DNA of 64,000 bases from Proteiniclasticum sp. (GCF_003514505.1 NZ_DOPX01000009.1:62001-126000), one strand, 5' to 3'. Counted from the first letter of the stretch, positions 7,828 through 17,055 are shown. Made by a program: numbers and translations. Notes: generated from the letters alone by a model not told the origin.

Positions 7828-8601
7828 ATGAAAAAGAAATCTTTACTCATGCGCTGGATGAGTGTACTCATGGTGTCTATGCTGTTTGCCCTCTTTGTTG
7901 GTTGCAGTTCTAAGGAGGAGCCTTCTGTACCTGGTGAAACACCGCCAGCGGAAGAAGGAGAACAAGAGGAGGAGAAGCCGGAAGAAACGCCTGGTGAGGA
8001 GAAACCTGCAGAAGAAAACACTCTCAGCAAGGAAGAACTGAAAGATCTTTTTGGCAGTGGAAAGGACATGGCGGAAGTCTACTACGAGATGCAGGTTACG
8101 GGTATGGGCAGCGAGAACACCATCAGCCGCATGTATATGAAAGGCACCAAAATGAGGGCGGAGAGCGAAGTCATGGGGCAGACTTTTGTGATGATTCATG
8201 GAGAAGATGCGCTGTATATCCTGGATGCCTCCAGCAAAACAGCCATGAAAATGCCTCTGGGAGAAGATGCCGAGGGAGAGCAGGATACTTTTACCATGGA
8301 CGATTTCACCAGTGATGTGGATGAAACAGACATGACCTATGTGGGAAAAGAAACGTTAAACGGAGTTTCCTGCCATGTGGTGGAGAGCACAAAGCTTGAA
8401 GAGGGCTATCATGTGAAAATGTGGCTCCATGAAGAGTATGGATTCCCCATGAAGATGGAATCCCATAATAAAGACGGCTCTGAAGCCTTTGTCATGGAAG
8501 TGACGGACTTCAAAGTGGGAGATCTTTCTGATGCTCTGTTTGAAGTGCCGGAAGGCTATGAAATCGTGGATATGGGAAATCTCATTCCCACTGTTCCATA
8601 A
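7828..8601 (+). CDS. Putative lipoprotein with LolA-like/DUF4412-like body
   Basis: 257 residues. A signal peptide of about 25 residues ends in FVGC, making C26 the likely lipidated cysteine. A proline/glutamate-rich linker (about 30-70) follows, then a domain with alternating strands (YYEMQVTGMG, KMRAESEVMGQTF, EDALYILD) resembling LolA/DUF4412 carrier folds. It should sit on the outer face of the membrane; ligand and role are unknown. ATG 7828 is preferred over the in-frame GTG at 7822 because GGAAG lies seven bases before it. It is flanked by its own promoter and terminator, so it is probably a single-gene unit. Confidence 0.7.
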   Translation: MKKKSLLMRWMSVLMVSMLFALFVGCSSKEEPSVPGETPPAEEGEQEEEKPEETPGEEKPAEENTLSKEELKDLFGSGKDMAEVYYEMQVTGMGSENTISRMYMKGTKMRAESEVMGQTFVMIHGEDALYILDASSKTAMKMPLGEDAEGEQDTFTMDDFTSDVDETDMTYVGKETLNGVSCHVVESTKLEEGYHVKMWLHEEYGFPMKMESHNKDGSEAFVMEVTDFKVGDLSDALFEVPEGYEIVDMGNLIPTVP

Positions 8602-8640
8602 GGCTTGAGATGGTCCATAGACAAAATATGACAATTCTTA

Positions 8641-8668
8641 CCGGCAGTGGAAAATCTGCCGGTTTTTT
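8641..8668 (+). terminator. Intrinsic terminator after the lipoprotein gene
   Basis: CCGGCAG (8641-8647) pairs with CTGCCGG (8656-8662), followed by TTTTTT. Confidence 0.9.
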
Positions 8669-8729
8669 CGTACGGATTTCCAGAAAAGTGCTATGATGAA
8701 TGTAAGAAATGAAGCAAGGAGGTGCAGGT

Positions 8730-10037
8730 ATGAAGAAAATTAAAGCGCTCAGTCTTATGTTGTCGAGTCTCGTTCTTTTTTCCTGCACCCAGAATCCTTT
8801 TTTCTCTAAAGAAGATAGTGTAAAGGAGCATCCTGAAGTCCAAAAGGTGGAGAAGGTTCCGGAAAATGAAGTGATGGAGCCCGTATCAGATCATACCTCT
8901 TTATCATCCAGAAGGAACACGGCTGAATCACCAGAGGAGAGTGTAAAAAGAAAAGAGGAACCTCTCACCTTCATAAAGCATCACCAGGTGTTCTTTATGA
9001 AAATGACAGGAAATCTTCGCCAAGGTCCCGGGATTCAGTATGAGATTCTTCAAGTGATTTATGAAGAGGAAAAGATTGAGACCCTGGAAAAAGTCAGCAA
9101 TGGGTGGTACAAAGTCCGATACGGAAGTGAGGAGGGGTATCTCAGCGGCATTCTTCTCACAGAGGAAAAACCCCTTGAGATCTCGAAAGAAACAACTTCA
9201 CCGGTGAAAGAACCTGTAGAAACCCCTTCAGAGAATAACCCATCAGAGCAAGCTTTGGAGACTGCCTCGAAGCCTCAGGAACAGTCACCAGGGGAAGAAA
9301 CAGGGAAAAGTTCTGGTGAGACTTCTCCGCTGAGTTCAGAAAGAGCTTTAGCCAGCGATGAAGTGAGGCTTCAAGATGCGACGATGAAGCACCAGAGGGA
9401 AGTGCGGCATATTGGACTGCGTGTCAACGCCATAGAAGTTCCCGATGATACCCATCCGTATGGCACCATTTTGGAGATGGTGTCAAAGCCAGGCATTTAT
9501 AAGAAAGGGGACACCATTGACATAAAGATTGCGGTGGCATCGGATAAAAAAGCATACTTTAGCACAGCAGATAAAAGTCTTCCCCAAAACTACAAATCTG
9601 TTGTCCATAAAAATCTGGAAGAAGAGATTCTAAAACTTCTGAATGCCTACAGAAGAGACAATGGACTCAAAGAGCTGCTTCTGAAAGAGGATCTCATGAG
9701 TTCAGCCAGATATAAGAGTGAGTCCATGCTGCAGCATGATTACTTTGCTCACTATAATCCCCACTTAGAGTATATTTCCTTTGGAGACCTTATGAACTTC
9801 ATTTTCGGCTATACCCATTACACCAAAAAAGGAGAGAATCTTTTTGCCAATATGGGCAGTGAGGCAGTTTCCGCCCAGGTGATTTTTGAAGGATGGAAAA
9901 ACTCTCCTTCTCACAATAAAGCCATGCTGGATCCGGAGTATATCTATGTCGGAGTTGGCATCATCACAGCTCCTGTCAGCGGAACTTTTTATGGTGGGAA
10001 ATATGTGACCCTGGCCACTCAGCATTTTGGGAAATAA
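8730..10037 (+). CDS. Lipoprotein with SH3b and CAP/SCP domains
   Basis: 435 residues. The signal peptide ends in LFSC with C19 as the likely lipid anchor. A low-complexity charged linker leads to a bacterial SH3 domain (about 85-140: GNLRQGPGIQYEIL, NGWYKVRYGSEEGYLSG), a second glutamate/serine-rich linker (about 145-215), a short region to ~290, and a C-terminal CAP/SCP domain of about 140 residues, with an N-terminal histidine in YFAHYNP and a second near the end of its core in NSPSHNKAM. CAP domains with SH3b modules are common in clostridial surface proteins thought to act at the cell wall; activity is not known. Start ATG 8730 has CAAGGAGGTG six bases upstream. Confidence 0.8.
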   Translation: MKKIKALSLMLSSLVLFSCTQNPFFSKEDSVKEHPEVQKVEKVPENEVMEPVSDHTSLSSRRNTAESPEESVKRKEEPLTFIKHHQVFFMKMTGNLRQGPGIQYEILQVIYEEEKIETLEKVSNGWYKVRYGSEEGYLSGILLTEEKPLEISKETTSPVKEPVETPSENNPSEQALETASKPQEQSPGEETGKSSGETSPLSSERALASDEVRLQDATMKHQREVRHIGLRVNAIEVPDDTHPYGTILEMVSKPGIYKKGDTIDIKIAVASDKKAYFSTADKSLPQNYKSVVHKNLEEEILKLLNAYRRDNGLKELLLKEDLMSSARYKSESMLQHDYFAHYNPHLEYISFGDLMNFIFGYTHYTKKGENLFANMGSEAVSAQVIFEGWKNSPSHNKAMLDPEYIYVGVGIITAPVSGTFYGGKYVTLATQHFGK

Positions 10038-10063
10038 GGATACTTAAGGATAGAATACTAAAA

Positions 10064-10108
10064 AAGAAACAGAGGTCTGCCATCACTTTGGCAGGCCTCT
10101 GTTTCTTC
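10064..10108. terminator. Bidirectional terminator between convergent genes
   Basis: A long stem pairs AAGAAACAGAGG (from 10064) with CCTCTGTTTCTT (to 10108), with GCC/GGC pairs inside. A runs on the left and T-rich sequence on the right allow use from both strands, for the CAP lipoprotein and the acetyl esterase. Confidence 0.85.
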
Positions 10109-10114
10109 TAAAAA

Positions 10115-11062
10115 CTATTCCCCGAAGAAAAATGGACGGATTTCGTCAGATATTTTTGGCAGATATTCATGTCCGTATTCTGGAAGAATGAGAAGTTCTT
10201 TTTTGCTTCTAATTTTATTGAAGGTGGCAAACTGTGTCACCGGCGGAACAACTTCATCTTTCATACCCACTGCCCAGAGCACTTCGGCTTGGATTCGCGG
10301 TGCTAAATGCTGAAGATCGATATACTCCAAAGTTTCAAAGAATTCTACCTCTTTCTTATGCAGAGGATCCCTGAAACGGAAATAATAAGGGAGTTCTTCA
10401 AAGGCAGAAGTTTCTGCTCCTAACTCATAGGCTTTCCGATAATCAGATAGAAAAGGATACACAGCAAGCACTTTTTTTACTTCAGGGACAAGGGCCGCAC
10501 AAGCGATGGTTAGCCCTCCGCCTTGAGAAGCACCTTGAGCATAGATATCAGTTCGATCCACATAAGGAAAAGACATAAGAATCCTTGCAGCGTGTGCAGT
10601 ATCGATAAAGACTCTTCTGTAGTACAGGTTTTCCTTCCCCTCCTCTACACCTCTAATGATGAGGCCTTTCATGACACCACCAGAGGTCTTGGTATTGTCT
10701 TCAGAGGGGCCACCCTGGCCACGAGCATCCATGGAAAGGACCGTAAAGCCTTCTGCCACAAGTCCAACTTTATCAGAAAAATCTCCGGAGTCTGTATGAT
10801 AGCCATGAAACTGGAGCATTCCTTTATACAGTTTTCCTTCTGTTTCTTTTGGTGTATGCAGCTGACAGTGAACCTTTGCTCCTCCAACACCAATGAACGT
10901 AAGATGATAAGCTCTGGCAACTTTAGAGGGGAAGTAAATTTCTTCTAAATGATAACTAAGAGGTAGTGCCTGCATTTCCTTGAGGGCATTGTCCCAGTAG
11001 AGATCAAAATCTTCGGGTTTTCTACCCATTCCTTTGTAGCTTTTCAGTTCTTCGATGGTCAT
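10115..11062 (-). CDS. Acetylxylan esterase/cephalosporin-C deacetylase family (CE7)
   Basis: 315 residues, typical of CE7 alpha/beta hydrolases. The triad is visible: S179 in GASQGG, D269 in GMKDEVVPP and H298 in YGHEY; RGQGG near 114 is the other CE7 signature. CE7 enzymes are cytoplasmic and strip acetyl groups from imported oligosaccharides, and there is no signal peptide here. It ends a three-gene operon after the epimerase, with start and stop overlapping by four bases. In this locus the natural substrate would be acetylated manno- or glucomanno-oligosaccharides, though acetyl-xylo-oligosaccharides are possible. Confidence 0.88.
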   Translation of the reverse strand: MTIEELKSYKGMGRKPEDFDLYWDNALKEMQALPLSYHLEEIYFPSKVARAYHLTFIGVGGAKVHCQLHTPKETEGKLYKGMLQFHGYHTDSGDFSDKVGLVAEGFTVLSMDARGQGGPSEDNTKTSGGVMKGLIIRGVEEGKENLYYRRVFIDTAHAARILMSFPYVDRTDIYAQGASQGGGLTIACAALVPEVKKVLAVYPFLSDYRKAYELGAETSAFEELPYYFRFRDPLHKKEVEFFETLEYIDLQHLAPRIQAEVLWAVGMKDEVVPPVTQFATFNKIRSKKELLILPEYGHEYLPKISDEIRPFFFGE

Positions 11063-12261
11063 CGTTTTCCTCCTGTTCTTCTGATCATTTCTAAATAGTA
11101 TCTGACAGTGTGGTAAGGCCCTTTCCAGTGATCTGAAATATGTTCCGGTTCCTGATGGTTATGAATAAGTGATGATAAAGGTTCTCCCTCTTCTGTAAGT
11201 CTTGAATACCATTCGCTTCCTGGTCTTTTATCGATAAAGAACTTTCCAATATAATCATATACTTTTACAGCTGCATCAAGATAGTCTTTCTGGCCAGTTT
11301 TCTCATAGGCATCATAGAACCCTATGACCGCTTCTGCCTGTGGCCACCATACAAAAATGGGATGGTGCTGTTCACTGCTGTCAGATAACAATGCACCACT
11401 TCTGTGAAGACCTTCTTTGAGTGAAGTGCTTGCAAGGCGAAGGTTCATTCTGTAGATTTTTTCCTTCAGTGTGGCTTTCAGAGGAAGAATGGATAGAGTT
11501 TCTGTAAGAAGCCAAGCGGTTTCGATGTCGTGTCCATAAGAGATCGTATCGTGAACCGGTGTCCAGTCTTTATAGAAACTTTGAGCACAGTATTTTTCGG
11601 ATATATATACTTTTTCATGGAAAATCTCAAGAAGAAGCTCTGTCTTTGCGAGAACAAGGGGGTTTTGGGTCACTGCATAAAGTGCTGTATAGGCTTCAAG
11701 AATATGGAGAAATGTATTGGTAGTATGTGATGCATCTCCCTGATCTAAGGTAAGAATTTCAGGACGTTTTGCTGAATAGTTGCAGAGAAACTCTTCTTCA
11801 TAATAGTGCCCTGCTTCATTCCAGACTTTTTCCTCCAATAGACAGAAAAGATGAAGAGCTTTCTCCTTGGCACCTTGTTTAGGTTTTACTTTTTCATACG
11901 CACTGAGACCATAGATGGCAAAGGCTTGAGCATAAGTGACTTTTCTTGTGTCTAAAGGGGTCCCATCCTTATCCACCATCCAGTAGATACCACCATAGAG
12001 TGGATCCAGAAATTTCTCGCACAGAAAATTATAGGCATGATCCGCTATATTGAGATCATTTTTATCTTTGGTCAGTGAATAAACCTTCGAGAATGCAAAG
12101 AGAAAGCGGCTGTTCATAACACCCCCTTTTGGGGCTTCTCTTTGTTCCTCCAGATGAATGTTTACAGCTCCGTAGAAGCCTCCATATTGAGTGTCCAACT
12201 GGCTACGCCAGAATGGAAGAACAGTATGTTCCAGCTCGTAGATGAAGTGTTCTTTATTCAT
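11059..12261 (-). CDS. Cellobiose/mannobiose 2-epimerase (AGE family)
   Basis: 400 residues of (alpha/alpha)6-barrel N-acylglucosamine 2-epimerase superfamily. GGFYGAVN, NSRFLFAFSKVY, SYGHDIETAWLL, FVWWPQAEA and KGPYHTVRYYLEM match the cellobiose 2-epimerase subgroup rather than N-acetylglucosamine epimerases; the histidines in SYGHDIE and PYHTVR are in the catalytic positions of that group. It would epimerise the reducing-end sugar, for example mannobiose to mannosyl-glucose. I chose the ATG at 12261, which has AAAGGAG six bases upstream, over a start nine codons earlier. It overlaps the MATE gene by eight bases. Confidence 0.85.
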   Translation of the reverse strand: MNKEHFIYELEHTVLPFWRSQLDTQYGGFYGAVNIHLEEQREAPKGGVMNSRFLFAFSKVYSLTKDKNDLNIADHAYNFLCEKFLDPLYGGIYWMVDKDGTPLDTRKVTYAQAFAIYGLSAYEKVKPKQGAKEKALHLFCLLEEKVWNEAGHYYEEEFLCNYSAKRPEILTLDQGDASHTTNTFLHILEAYTALYAVTQNPLVLAKTELLLEIFHEKVYISEKYCAQSFYKDWTPVHDTISYGHDIETAWLLTETLSILPLKATLKEKIYRMNLRLASTSLKEGLHRSGALLSDSSEQHHPIFVWWPQAEAVIGFYDAYEKTGQKDYLDAAVKVYDYIGKFFIDKRPGSEWYSRLTEEGEPLSSLIHNHQEPEHISDHWKGPYHTVRYYLEMIRRTGGKR

Positions 12262-13618
12262 GATGTTCTCCTTTATGATCTTTCTCAATGAGTGAGTTCA
12301 ACCACTTCCCGTTCTTCGTACGATTACTGCCAAGAAGAAAGCGGATGATTTCATGAAAACCTGCCGCCAGGTACATGTAAGGGAAAGGTACAGACGCGAT
12401 AAGTAGTATCCAGGTTAGAGGGATACTCACAAGCCAAACGCTCAAGGTATCCATGTAGAGCACATATTTTGTATCTCCACCAACTCTAAGTATTCCTACA
12501 TTGTTCACGTAATTGTAGTGCTTAAAGAGTGAGAGTCCAGCATAGATATAAAGCAAGATTCTGGAAAGTGATTCAACTTCACTGGTGATGTTGTAAAGAG
12601 TGAGAAGCCTCGGACTGAAGAGAATAATCAAGATACCGGTGACCAAAGAAAGCTGAAGTGTTAGTTTTAAAAACTGATCTGCATATCCTTTTGCTTTCTT
12701 AAAGGATGATTTGCCAAGTTCATGTCCAATCATCACAGAAGAGGCATCGCTAAGTCCTGTATAAACACAGATGAAAATGAAGACAAGGGGATCGATGAGG
12801 GTTACTGCCGCGGTTTCATTGGTGCCTACTTGCGTATAGAAGTAAAAGAGGGTCAAGTCTCCAAGAGTCCAGGTCAGGTGGTTGAAGATAGAAGGAAGTG
12901 TCAGGGAAAAGTATCTTCTTTCAAAACCTCCTTCTTTATTGTACTTAACAGCATCACTCCCAACCAGACGTTCGCGGTAAAGAAGATGTAGAAGAAGTGC
13001 TGTCTGGATGAGTCTTGCAAGGAGCGTTGCATAAGCAGCACCTTTGATGCCAAGTTCCGGCAGCCCGAAAGGGCCGTAGATCAGAATCCAATTAAAGAAG
13101 GTATTGAACAGAAGTGCTATGACACTGTAGGCAGTGGGTTTATGAACAATGCCCATGGATTTGAGGATTACGCCAAAGAGCATGCTCCAACCGGTGAGCA
13201 TATACGTGAAGGCAATGATTTTGATATAAGATACTGCATTCACCATGACAGATGGATCCACTGTGAAGATGGAAAGAACATTTTCTGTGAAAATGAAGGT
13301 GAACATACCAAAGAGCAAGGAAAAGAATGTTACATAAAGAAAGACCAGGTCTAGAGTCTTCTTGACGCCTTCCCGATCTCTTTTGCCAAAATACTGTGCG
13401 GAAAAAATCGTAGCTCCGCTGACAAATCCCTGAAGCACGATGATGAGAAACTGGGAGTATTTGTTAGCTATACCTACTCCAGCAATGGCTGATACACCAA
13501 GGCCCCCCACCATCAGGGAGTCCACCATGTTCAGTCCTGAGGTGATGAGCATCTGTAAGGTGACTGGTAAGGCGAAATACCACATTTTTTTATAGAAAGT
13601 ATAAGTGCTGTCTGTCAT
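12254..13618 (-). CDS. MATE-family multidrug/solute antiporter
   Basis: 454 residues with 12 predicted membrane segments arranged as two six-helix halves, typical of MATE proteins (PVTLQMLITSGLNMVDSLMVG at the start; ISAQYFGKRD-type loop in the first half). MATE proteins export organic cations or metabolites using Na+ or H+ gradients. It is the first gene of the epimerase-esterase operon, which is unusual and hints at export of a sugar-derived product or at relief of a toxic aglycone. Divergent from the GH113 gene; the shared gap holds an operator-like site. Confidence 0.85.
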   Translation of the reverse strand: MTDSTYTFYKKMWYFALPVTLQMLITSGLNMVDSLMVGGLGVSAIAGVGIANKYSQFLIIVLQGFVSGATIFSAQYFGKRDREGVKKTLDLVFLYVTFFSLLFGMFTFIFTENVLSIFTVDPSVMVNAVSYIKIIAFTYMLTGWSMLFGVILKSMGIVHKPTAYSVIALLFNTFFNWILIYGPFGLPELGIKGAAYATLLARLIQTALLLHLLYRERLVGSDAVKYNKEGGFERRYFSLTLPSIFNHLTWTLGDLTLFYFYTQVGTNETAAVTLIDPLVFIFICVYTGLSDASSVMIGHELGKSSFKKAKGYADQFLKLTLQLSLVTGILIILFSPRLLTLYNITSEVESLSRILLYIYAGLSLFKHYNYVNNVGILRVGGDTKYVLYMDTLSVWLVSIPLTWILLIASVPFPYMYLAAGFHEIIRFLLGSNRTKNGKWLNSLIEKDHKGEHHE

Positions 13619-13713
13619 AAGGAGCCTCCGGTTTGGATTGATTTTTGGGATTTTTGTACAGTGTATTCTTTACAGGAACACAATCAGGTGGTATCGTATT
13701 CAGTATACTAATA

Positions 13714-13734
13714 AATATATACTTTTAAAAATCA
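13714..13734 (+). promoter_or_regulatory. Mannan-locus operator-like site 1
   Basis: Contains AAATATATACTTTTAA (13715-13730), one of three copies of an AWRTATAKACTTTTAA motif in this locus. It lies in the divergent gap between the MATE operon and GH113, about 27 bp before the GH113 start, and overlaps AT-rich promoter sequence. Confidence 0.6.
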
Positions 13735-13760
13735 ATGTCAATACTTAATAGGAGGTTTTT

Positions 13761-14690
13761 ATGGAATTTATCAAAGCAGTCACCTTCGGGTATCTCAGCA
13801 AAAGAGGAGAATGGGAAACAGAGGAAGCGAAAGAATCGTTGCGACTCTTAAAGGAAAGAATGGCCATCACTCATGTGGTGTTGGCTGTGGTAGTAGAGCA
13901 GGAACATATTCATGCCACAGAGATCAACTGGCAGGATTCTTGTGTGCTCTCAGATGAAGAAGTGGAGGCTATGGTCCATTATGCCCATGGTCTGGGACTG
14001 AAAGTCATCATGAAGCCCATGGTGAACATTACGACGGGTCACTGGAGAGCCCATATCAATTTTTTTGACCATGATGTTCCCTGTGAACCAAAATGGTCTG
14101 AGTGGTTCTCTTCCTATACCGCCTTTATCAGACATTATGGTAAGATGGCAGAGAAGACGGAATCTGAGATGTTTGTCATCGGCTGCGAACTTGTGAATGC
14201 TGATAGAAGGGAGAAAGAATGGAGAACGCTCATAAAGGAAGTCAGGGAAGTATACAATGGACCTATAACGTATAACTGCGATAAGTATCAGGAAGGAAAT
14301 ATCACCTGGTGGGATGCAGTGGATGTAATCTCTTCCTCCGGCTACTATCCTGTGGATAAAATAGACGAGGAACTTGCGAGGATCGAGAAGGTGGTTCAGA
14401 AGGAAGGAAAACCATTCTTCTTCTGTGAGGCAGGCTGTGCATCCAGAGTCGGAGCAAAATGGCTGCCGAATAACTGGGAGCTTCAGGGAGAACCTTCTTT
14501 GGAAGAGCAAAAAGTCTGGTATGAAGCCTTTTTATATGGAGTCTCTAAGTTTTCTTTTGTGGAAGGAATGGCACTTTGGGACTGGAAAGCTCGGCTTTAT
14601 CCCATTGAAAAAGCTACTGAAGATATGGACTATGCCTTGTATGGCAAGCCATCTGAAACTCTTGTCGAAAATTTCTATAAAAATAATTAA
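13761..14690 (+). CDS. GH113 beta-mannanase/mannosidase-type hydrolase
   Basis: 309 residues with the GH113 fold. E143 in VIGCELVN and E223 in FFFCEAG are the acid/base and nucleophile; the 80-residue spacing equals that of the characterised Alicyclobacillus GH113 mannanase. KPMVN and WDWKARLYP are further conserved blocks. There is no signal peptide, so it should cleave imported beta-1,4-manno-oligosaccharides in the cytoplasm. GGAGG precedes the ATG. Divergent from the epimerase operon and followed by the ABC importer genes, it anchors the mannan assignment of the locus. Confidence 0.82.
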   Translation: MEFIKAVTFGYLSKRGEWETEEAKESLRLLKERMAITHVVLAVVVEQEHIHATEINWQDSCVLSDEEVEAMVHYAHGLGLKVIMKPMVNITTGHWRAHINFFDHDVPCEPKWSEWFSSYTAFIRHYGKMAEKTESEMFVIGCELVNADRREKEWRTLIKEVREVYNGPITYNCDKYQEGNITWWDAVDVISSSGYYPVDKIDEELARIEKVVQKEGKPFFFCEAGCASRVGAKWLPNNWELQGEPSLEEQKVWYEAFLYGVSKFSFVEGMALWDWKARLYPIEKATEDMDYALYGKPSETLVENFYKNN

Positions 14691-14697
14691 ACATTTT

Positions 14698-14718
14698 CAT
14701 TTAAAAGTATATACATTT
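14698..14718 (-). promoter_or_regulatory. Mannan-locus operator-like site 2
   Basis: On the minus strand it reads ATGTATATACTTTTAA, matching the AWRTATAKACTTTTAA motif. It lies 58 bp upstream of the solute-binding-protein gene and just after the GH113 stop. Confidence 0.6.
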
Positions 14719-14743
14719 AAATTTAAAAGTGCTAATATAAACC

Positions 14744-14757
14744 TGTAAACGATATTT
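14744..14757 (+). promoter_or_regulatory. Possible catabolite-responsive (cre) element
   Basis: TGTAAACGATATTT agrees with the CcpA consensus TGWAANCGNTNWCA at all but the last two fixed positions. It sits between operator site 2 and the solute-binding-protein start, a usual place for carbon catabolite repression. Confidence 0.35.
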
Positions 14758-14775
14758 TGTCTAGGAGGACATGTA

Positions 14776-16101
14776 ATGAAAAAAAGATCAATTTTTGCTT
14801 TAGCATCATTGACTGTAGTCACATCCATGCTTCTATCCGCCTGCGGAAATAGCAGCGCACCAAAGGATCCAGAGACTCCAGGTGCAGAAGGGGAAGTGGA
14901 GACCATCACCTTCATCAACCACAAGACGGATTGGGAGACCAACGGCAAGTGGGATGAGTATATGGCAGAATTCAATAAAGTTCACCCAAACATTAAAGTA
15001 GAAATCCAGACCATCACTGATTATGCCGGTCAGATGAAGACTAGAATGAACACCAAGGAGTATGGGGATTTGCTCATGCTGCCTGCAGACATTAGCCCAC
15101 AAGACTATGCACTATTTTTTGAACCACTGGGCCAGAAAGAGGAGCTGTCTGAAAAGTATATGGGTCTCAATGACCGATCTTTTGAAGGGGTTCAGTATGG
15201 AATTCCAACACAGCTTAATGCCACCGGTATGGTTGTTAATATGAAAGTATTCCAGAATGCGGGAATCAATGAGTTCCCAAAGACACCGGAAGAGTTTGTC
15301 AAGGCGCTGGAAACCATCAAGGAAAAGAATCCTGATGTGATTCCTCTTTACACAAACTATGCTGCAGGCTGGACACTGTCCAACTGGGATTTTGTGAGAA
15401 CTGGTGTATCTGGAGATCCAGATGTGACCACCAAGATGGCACAGGACGAAGCTCCTTTTGAAAAGGGCGATACCATGCATACCATCTATGATGTATTATT
15501 CCAGGTTGCTGAAAAGGGACTCATCGAAGCGGATCCAACCACATCTGACTGGGAGCAGTCCAAAGTGGATATGGCAAATGGAAAGATTGGTGTGATGGTT
15601 CTCGGCAGCTGGGCAGTACCACAGGTACAGGCCATTGTTCCTGAAAATGCGGATGATATCACTTTCCAGACCTTCCCTGTCACAGCAGCAGATGGAAAAC
15701 AGTATATGGGTGTTGGTGGAGACTATAACCTTGCCATCAATGTGAACTCTGAGCATAAGGAAGCTGCAAGAAAGCTCCTTGACTGGCTCATCGACGAATC
15801 TGCATACGCAGTTGAAAATGGTGGACTACCAGCACTGAAGGGCGGAGAATATCCACCAGCACTGAAAGCAAGCCAGGACGCAGGTGTTATCCTTTTGGAA
15901 GAGAATCCAGCACCAGCTGGAAAGGAATCCCTTTTCTCTGATGTGAACAATGAAGCTGAACTGGGAGTGGGGTCCACAGACCTTGAGAAGCAGAGAATCA
16001 TTGATGCTGCAGTGGGCAACAGCAATGAAAAGTTTGAAGATATCATGAACGAGTACAATACACGCTGGGCTGACGCTGTTAAGAAGTTCAGCAGCAACTA
16101 A
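14776..16101 (+). CDS. ABC sugar transporter, solute-binding lipoprotein
   Basis: 441 residues. The signal peptide ends in LSAC, making C23 the lipid anchor. The remainder is an extracellular solute-binding protein of family 1, the group that binds oligosaccharides (MKTRMNTKEYGDLLML, ANGKIGVMVLGSWAV, AARKLLDWLIDE). AGGAGG lies before the ATG. The two permease genes follow, and no ATPase gene is present in the locus, so a shared MsmX/UgpC-type ATPase encoded elsewhere is needed, as in many clostridial oligosaccharide importers. Substrate inferred as manno-oligosaccharides from neighbours. Confidence 0.88.
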   Translation: MKKRSIFALASLTVVTSMLLSACGNSSAPKDPETPGAEGEVETITFINHKTDWETNGKWDEYMAEFNKVHPNIKVEIQTITDYAGQMKTRMNTKEYGDLLMLPADISPQDYALFFEPLGQKEELSEKYMGLNDRSFEGVQYGIPTQLNATGMVVNMKVFQNAGINEFPKTPEEFVKALETIKEKNPDVIPLYTNYAAGWTLSNWDFVRTGVSGDPDVTTKMAQDEAPFEKGDTMHTIYDVLFQVAEKGLIEADPTTSDWEQSKVDMANGKIGVMVLGSWAVPQVQAIVPENADDITFQTFPVTAADGKQYMGVGGDYNLAINVNSEHKEAARKLLDWLIDESAYAVENGGLPALKGGEYPPALKASQDAGVILLEENPAPAGKESLFSDVNNEAELGVGSTDLEKQRIIDAAVGNSNEKFEDIMNEYNTRWADAVKKFSSN

Positions 16102-16112
16102 GGAACTTATTG

Positions 16113-16149
16113 CAGGCGCTCCTTCATAAAAAGAAGTAGCGCCTGTTTA
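16113..16149 (+). terminator. Intra-operon hairpin after the solute-binding-protein gene
   Basis: CAGGCGCT (16113-16120) pairs perfectly with AGCGCCTG (16138-16145); CTTC/GAAG extends the stem inward, and TTT follows. A leaky terminator here would give more binding protein than permease, as in many such operons. Confidence 0.65.
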
Positions 16150-16167
16150 TAAATGGAGGGAAAGGTT

Positions 16168-17052
16168 TTGAAGAAATATAGAATCAGCAAAAAGACAGAA
16201 AAGCGCATCCTGATCTTTTTGTTTACATTCATCCCTGTGAGTCTTCTGGTATTGTTCTCCTATTATCCCTTGGTCAGAATGTTTCAGTATTCACTGACCA
16301 ACTGGAATGGGATCACACCAAATCCTGACTTTGTGGGGCTTGAAAACTACAAGACGGTCATGACGAATCCGAACTATTTTACGGTGTTTAAAACAAGTCT
16401 CTACTATTTCATAGCGACTTTTTTTCAGCTCGGCATTGCTCTTCTTTTTGCTACACTTCTATCTTTCAAGGTGAAGTTCAAGAACCTGTGGAAAGGAGTT
16501 CTCTTTTTCCCTTATCTGTTGAATGGTGTAGCCATTGGGTTCATTTTCCTTTACTTCTATAAAGGAGGCGGAACACTAGACTCTGTCTTAAGCTTTCTTG
16601 GCCTTGATCATATGATTCAGCTCTGGCTGGGAGACCGTTCGATCAACAATATATCCCTGGCTTTCACTTCAGTATGGAGATATACAGGTTTTAATTTTCT
16701 TATTTTCTTGGGGGCCATTCAGTCTGTAAGTCCTGAAATCTATGAGGCTGCGCAGATTGATGGAGCCAGTCGCTGGGATGAGTTCAAATATATCATCGTT
16801 CCAAGTATCAAGAATATCATATTCCTCAATATTATTCTGGGGATCAGTGGTTCATTAAGTGTCTTCGATATTCCTTATATCATGACAGGAGGATCCAACG
16901 GCACCATGACTTTTGTCATTCAGACCATCAACACCGCATTCAAGTACAATAAGACAGGGCTTGCATCAGCCATGGCTGTGATCCTGCTCATCATTGTTGT
17001 GGTGGTCACCCTCATTCAGAGATATGCAGTACGGGAAAGAAAGGAAGGGTAA
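16168..17052 (+). CDS. ABC sugar transporter permease, MalF type
   Basis: 294 residues from a TTG start with GGAGG (16155-16159) eight bases before it; the ATG at 16153 has no site. About six membrane segments and the inner-membrane EAA loop (YEAAQIDGASRWDEFKYIIVPSI, read here as EAAQIDGA...F...IVPS) that contacts the ATPase. It should form the channel with the next gene product and move the oligosaccharide delivered by the lipoprotein upstream. Confidence 0.88.
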   Translation: MKKYRISKKTEKRILIFLFTFIPVSLLVLFSYYPLVRMFQYSLTNWNGITPNPDFVGLENYKTVMTNPNYFTVFKTSLYYFIATFFQLGIALLFATLLSFKVKFKNLWKGVLFFPYLLNGVAIGFIFLYFYKGGGTLDSVLSFLGLDHMIQLWLGDRSINNISLAFTSVWRYTGFNFLIFLGAIQSVSPEIYEAAQIDGASRWDEFKYIIVPSIKNIIFLNIILGISGSLSVFDIPYIMTGGSNGTMTFVIQTINTAFKYNKTGLASAMAVILLIIVVVVTLIQRYAVRERKEG

Positions 17053-17055
17053 ATT

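Noticed and set aside
7745..7831. 28-codon frame ending in an ATGA overlap with the lipoprotein start
   Set aside because: Considered as a leader peptide, but its ATG has no ribosome binding site, unlike the leader at 24020.
10115..13618. N-acylglucosamine/sialic acid catabolism as the role of the epimerase operon
   Set aside because: The epimerase motifs fit the cellobiose/mannobiose subgroup and there is no nanA, nanK or nagA/nagB neighbour.
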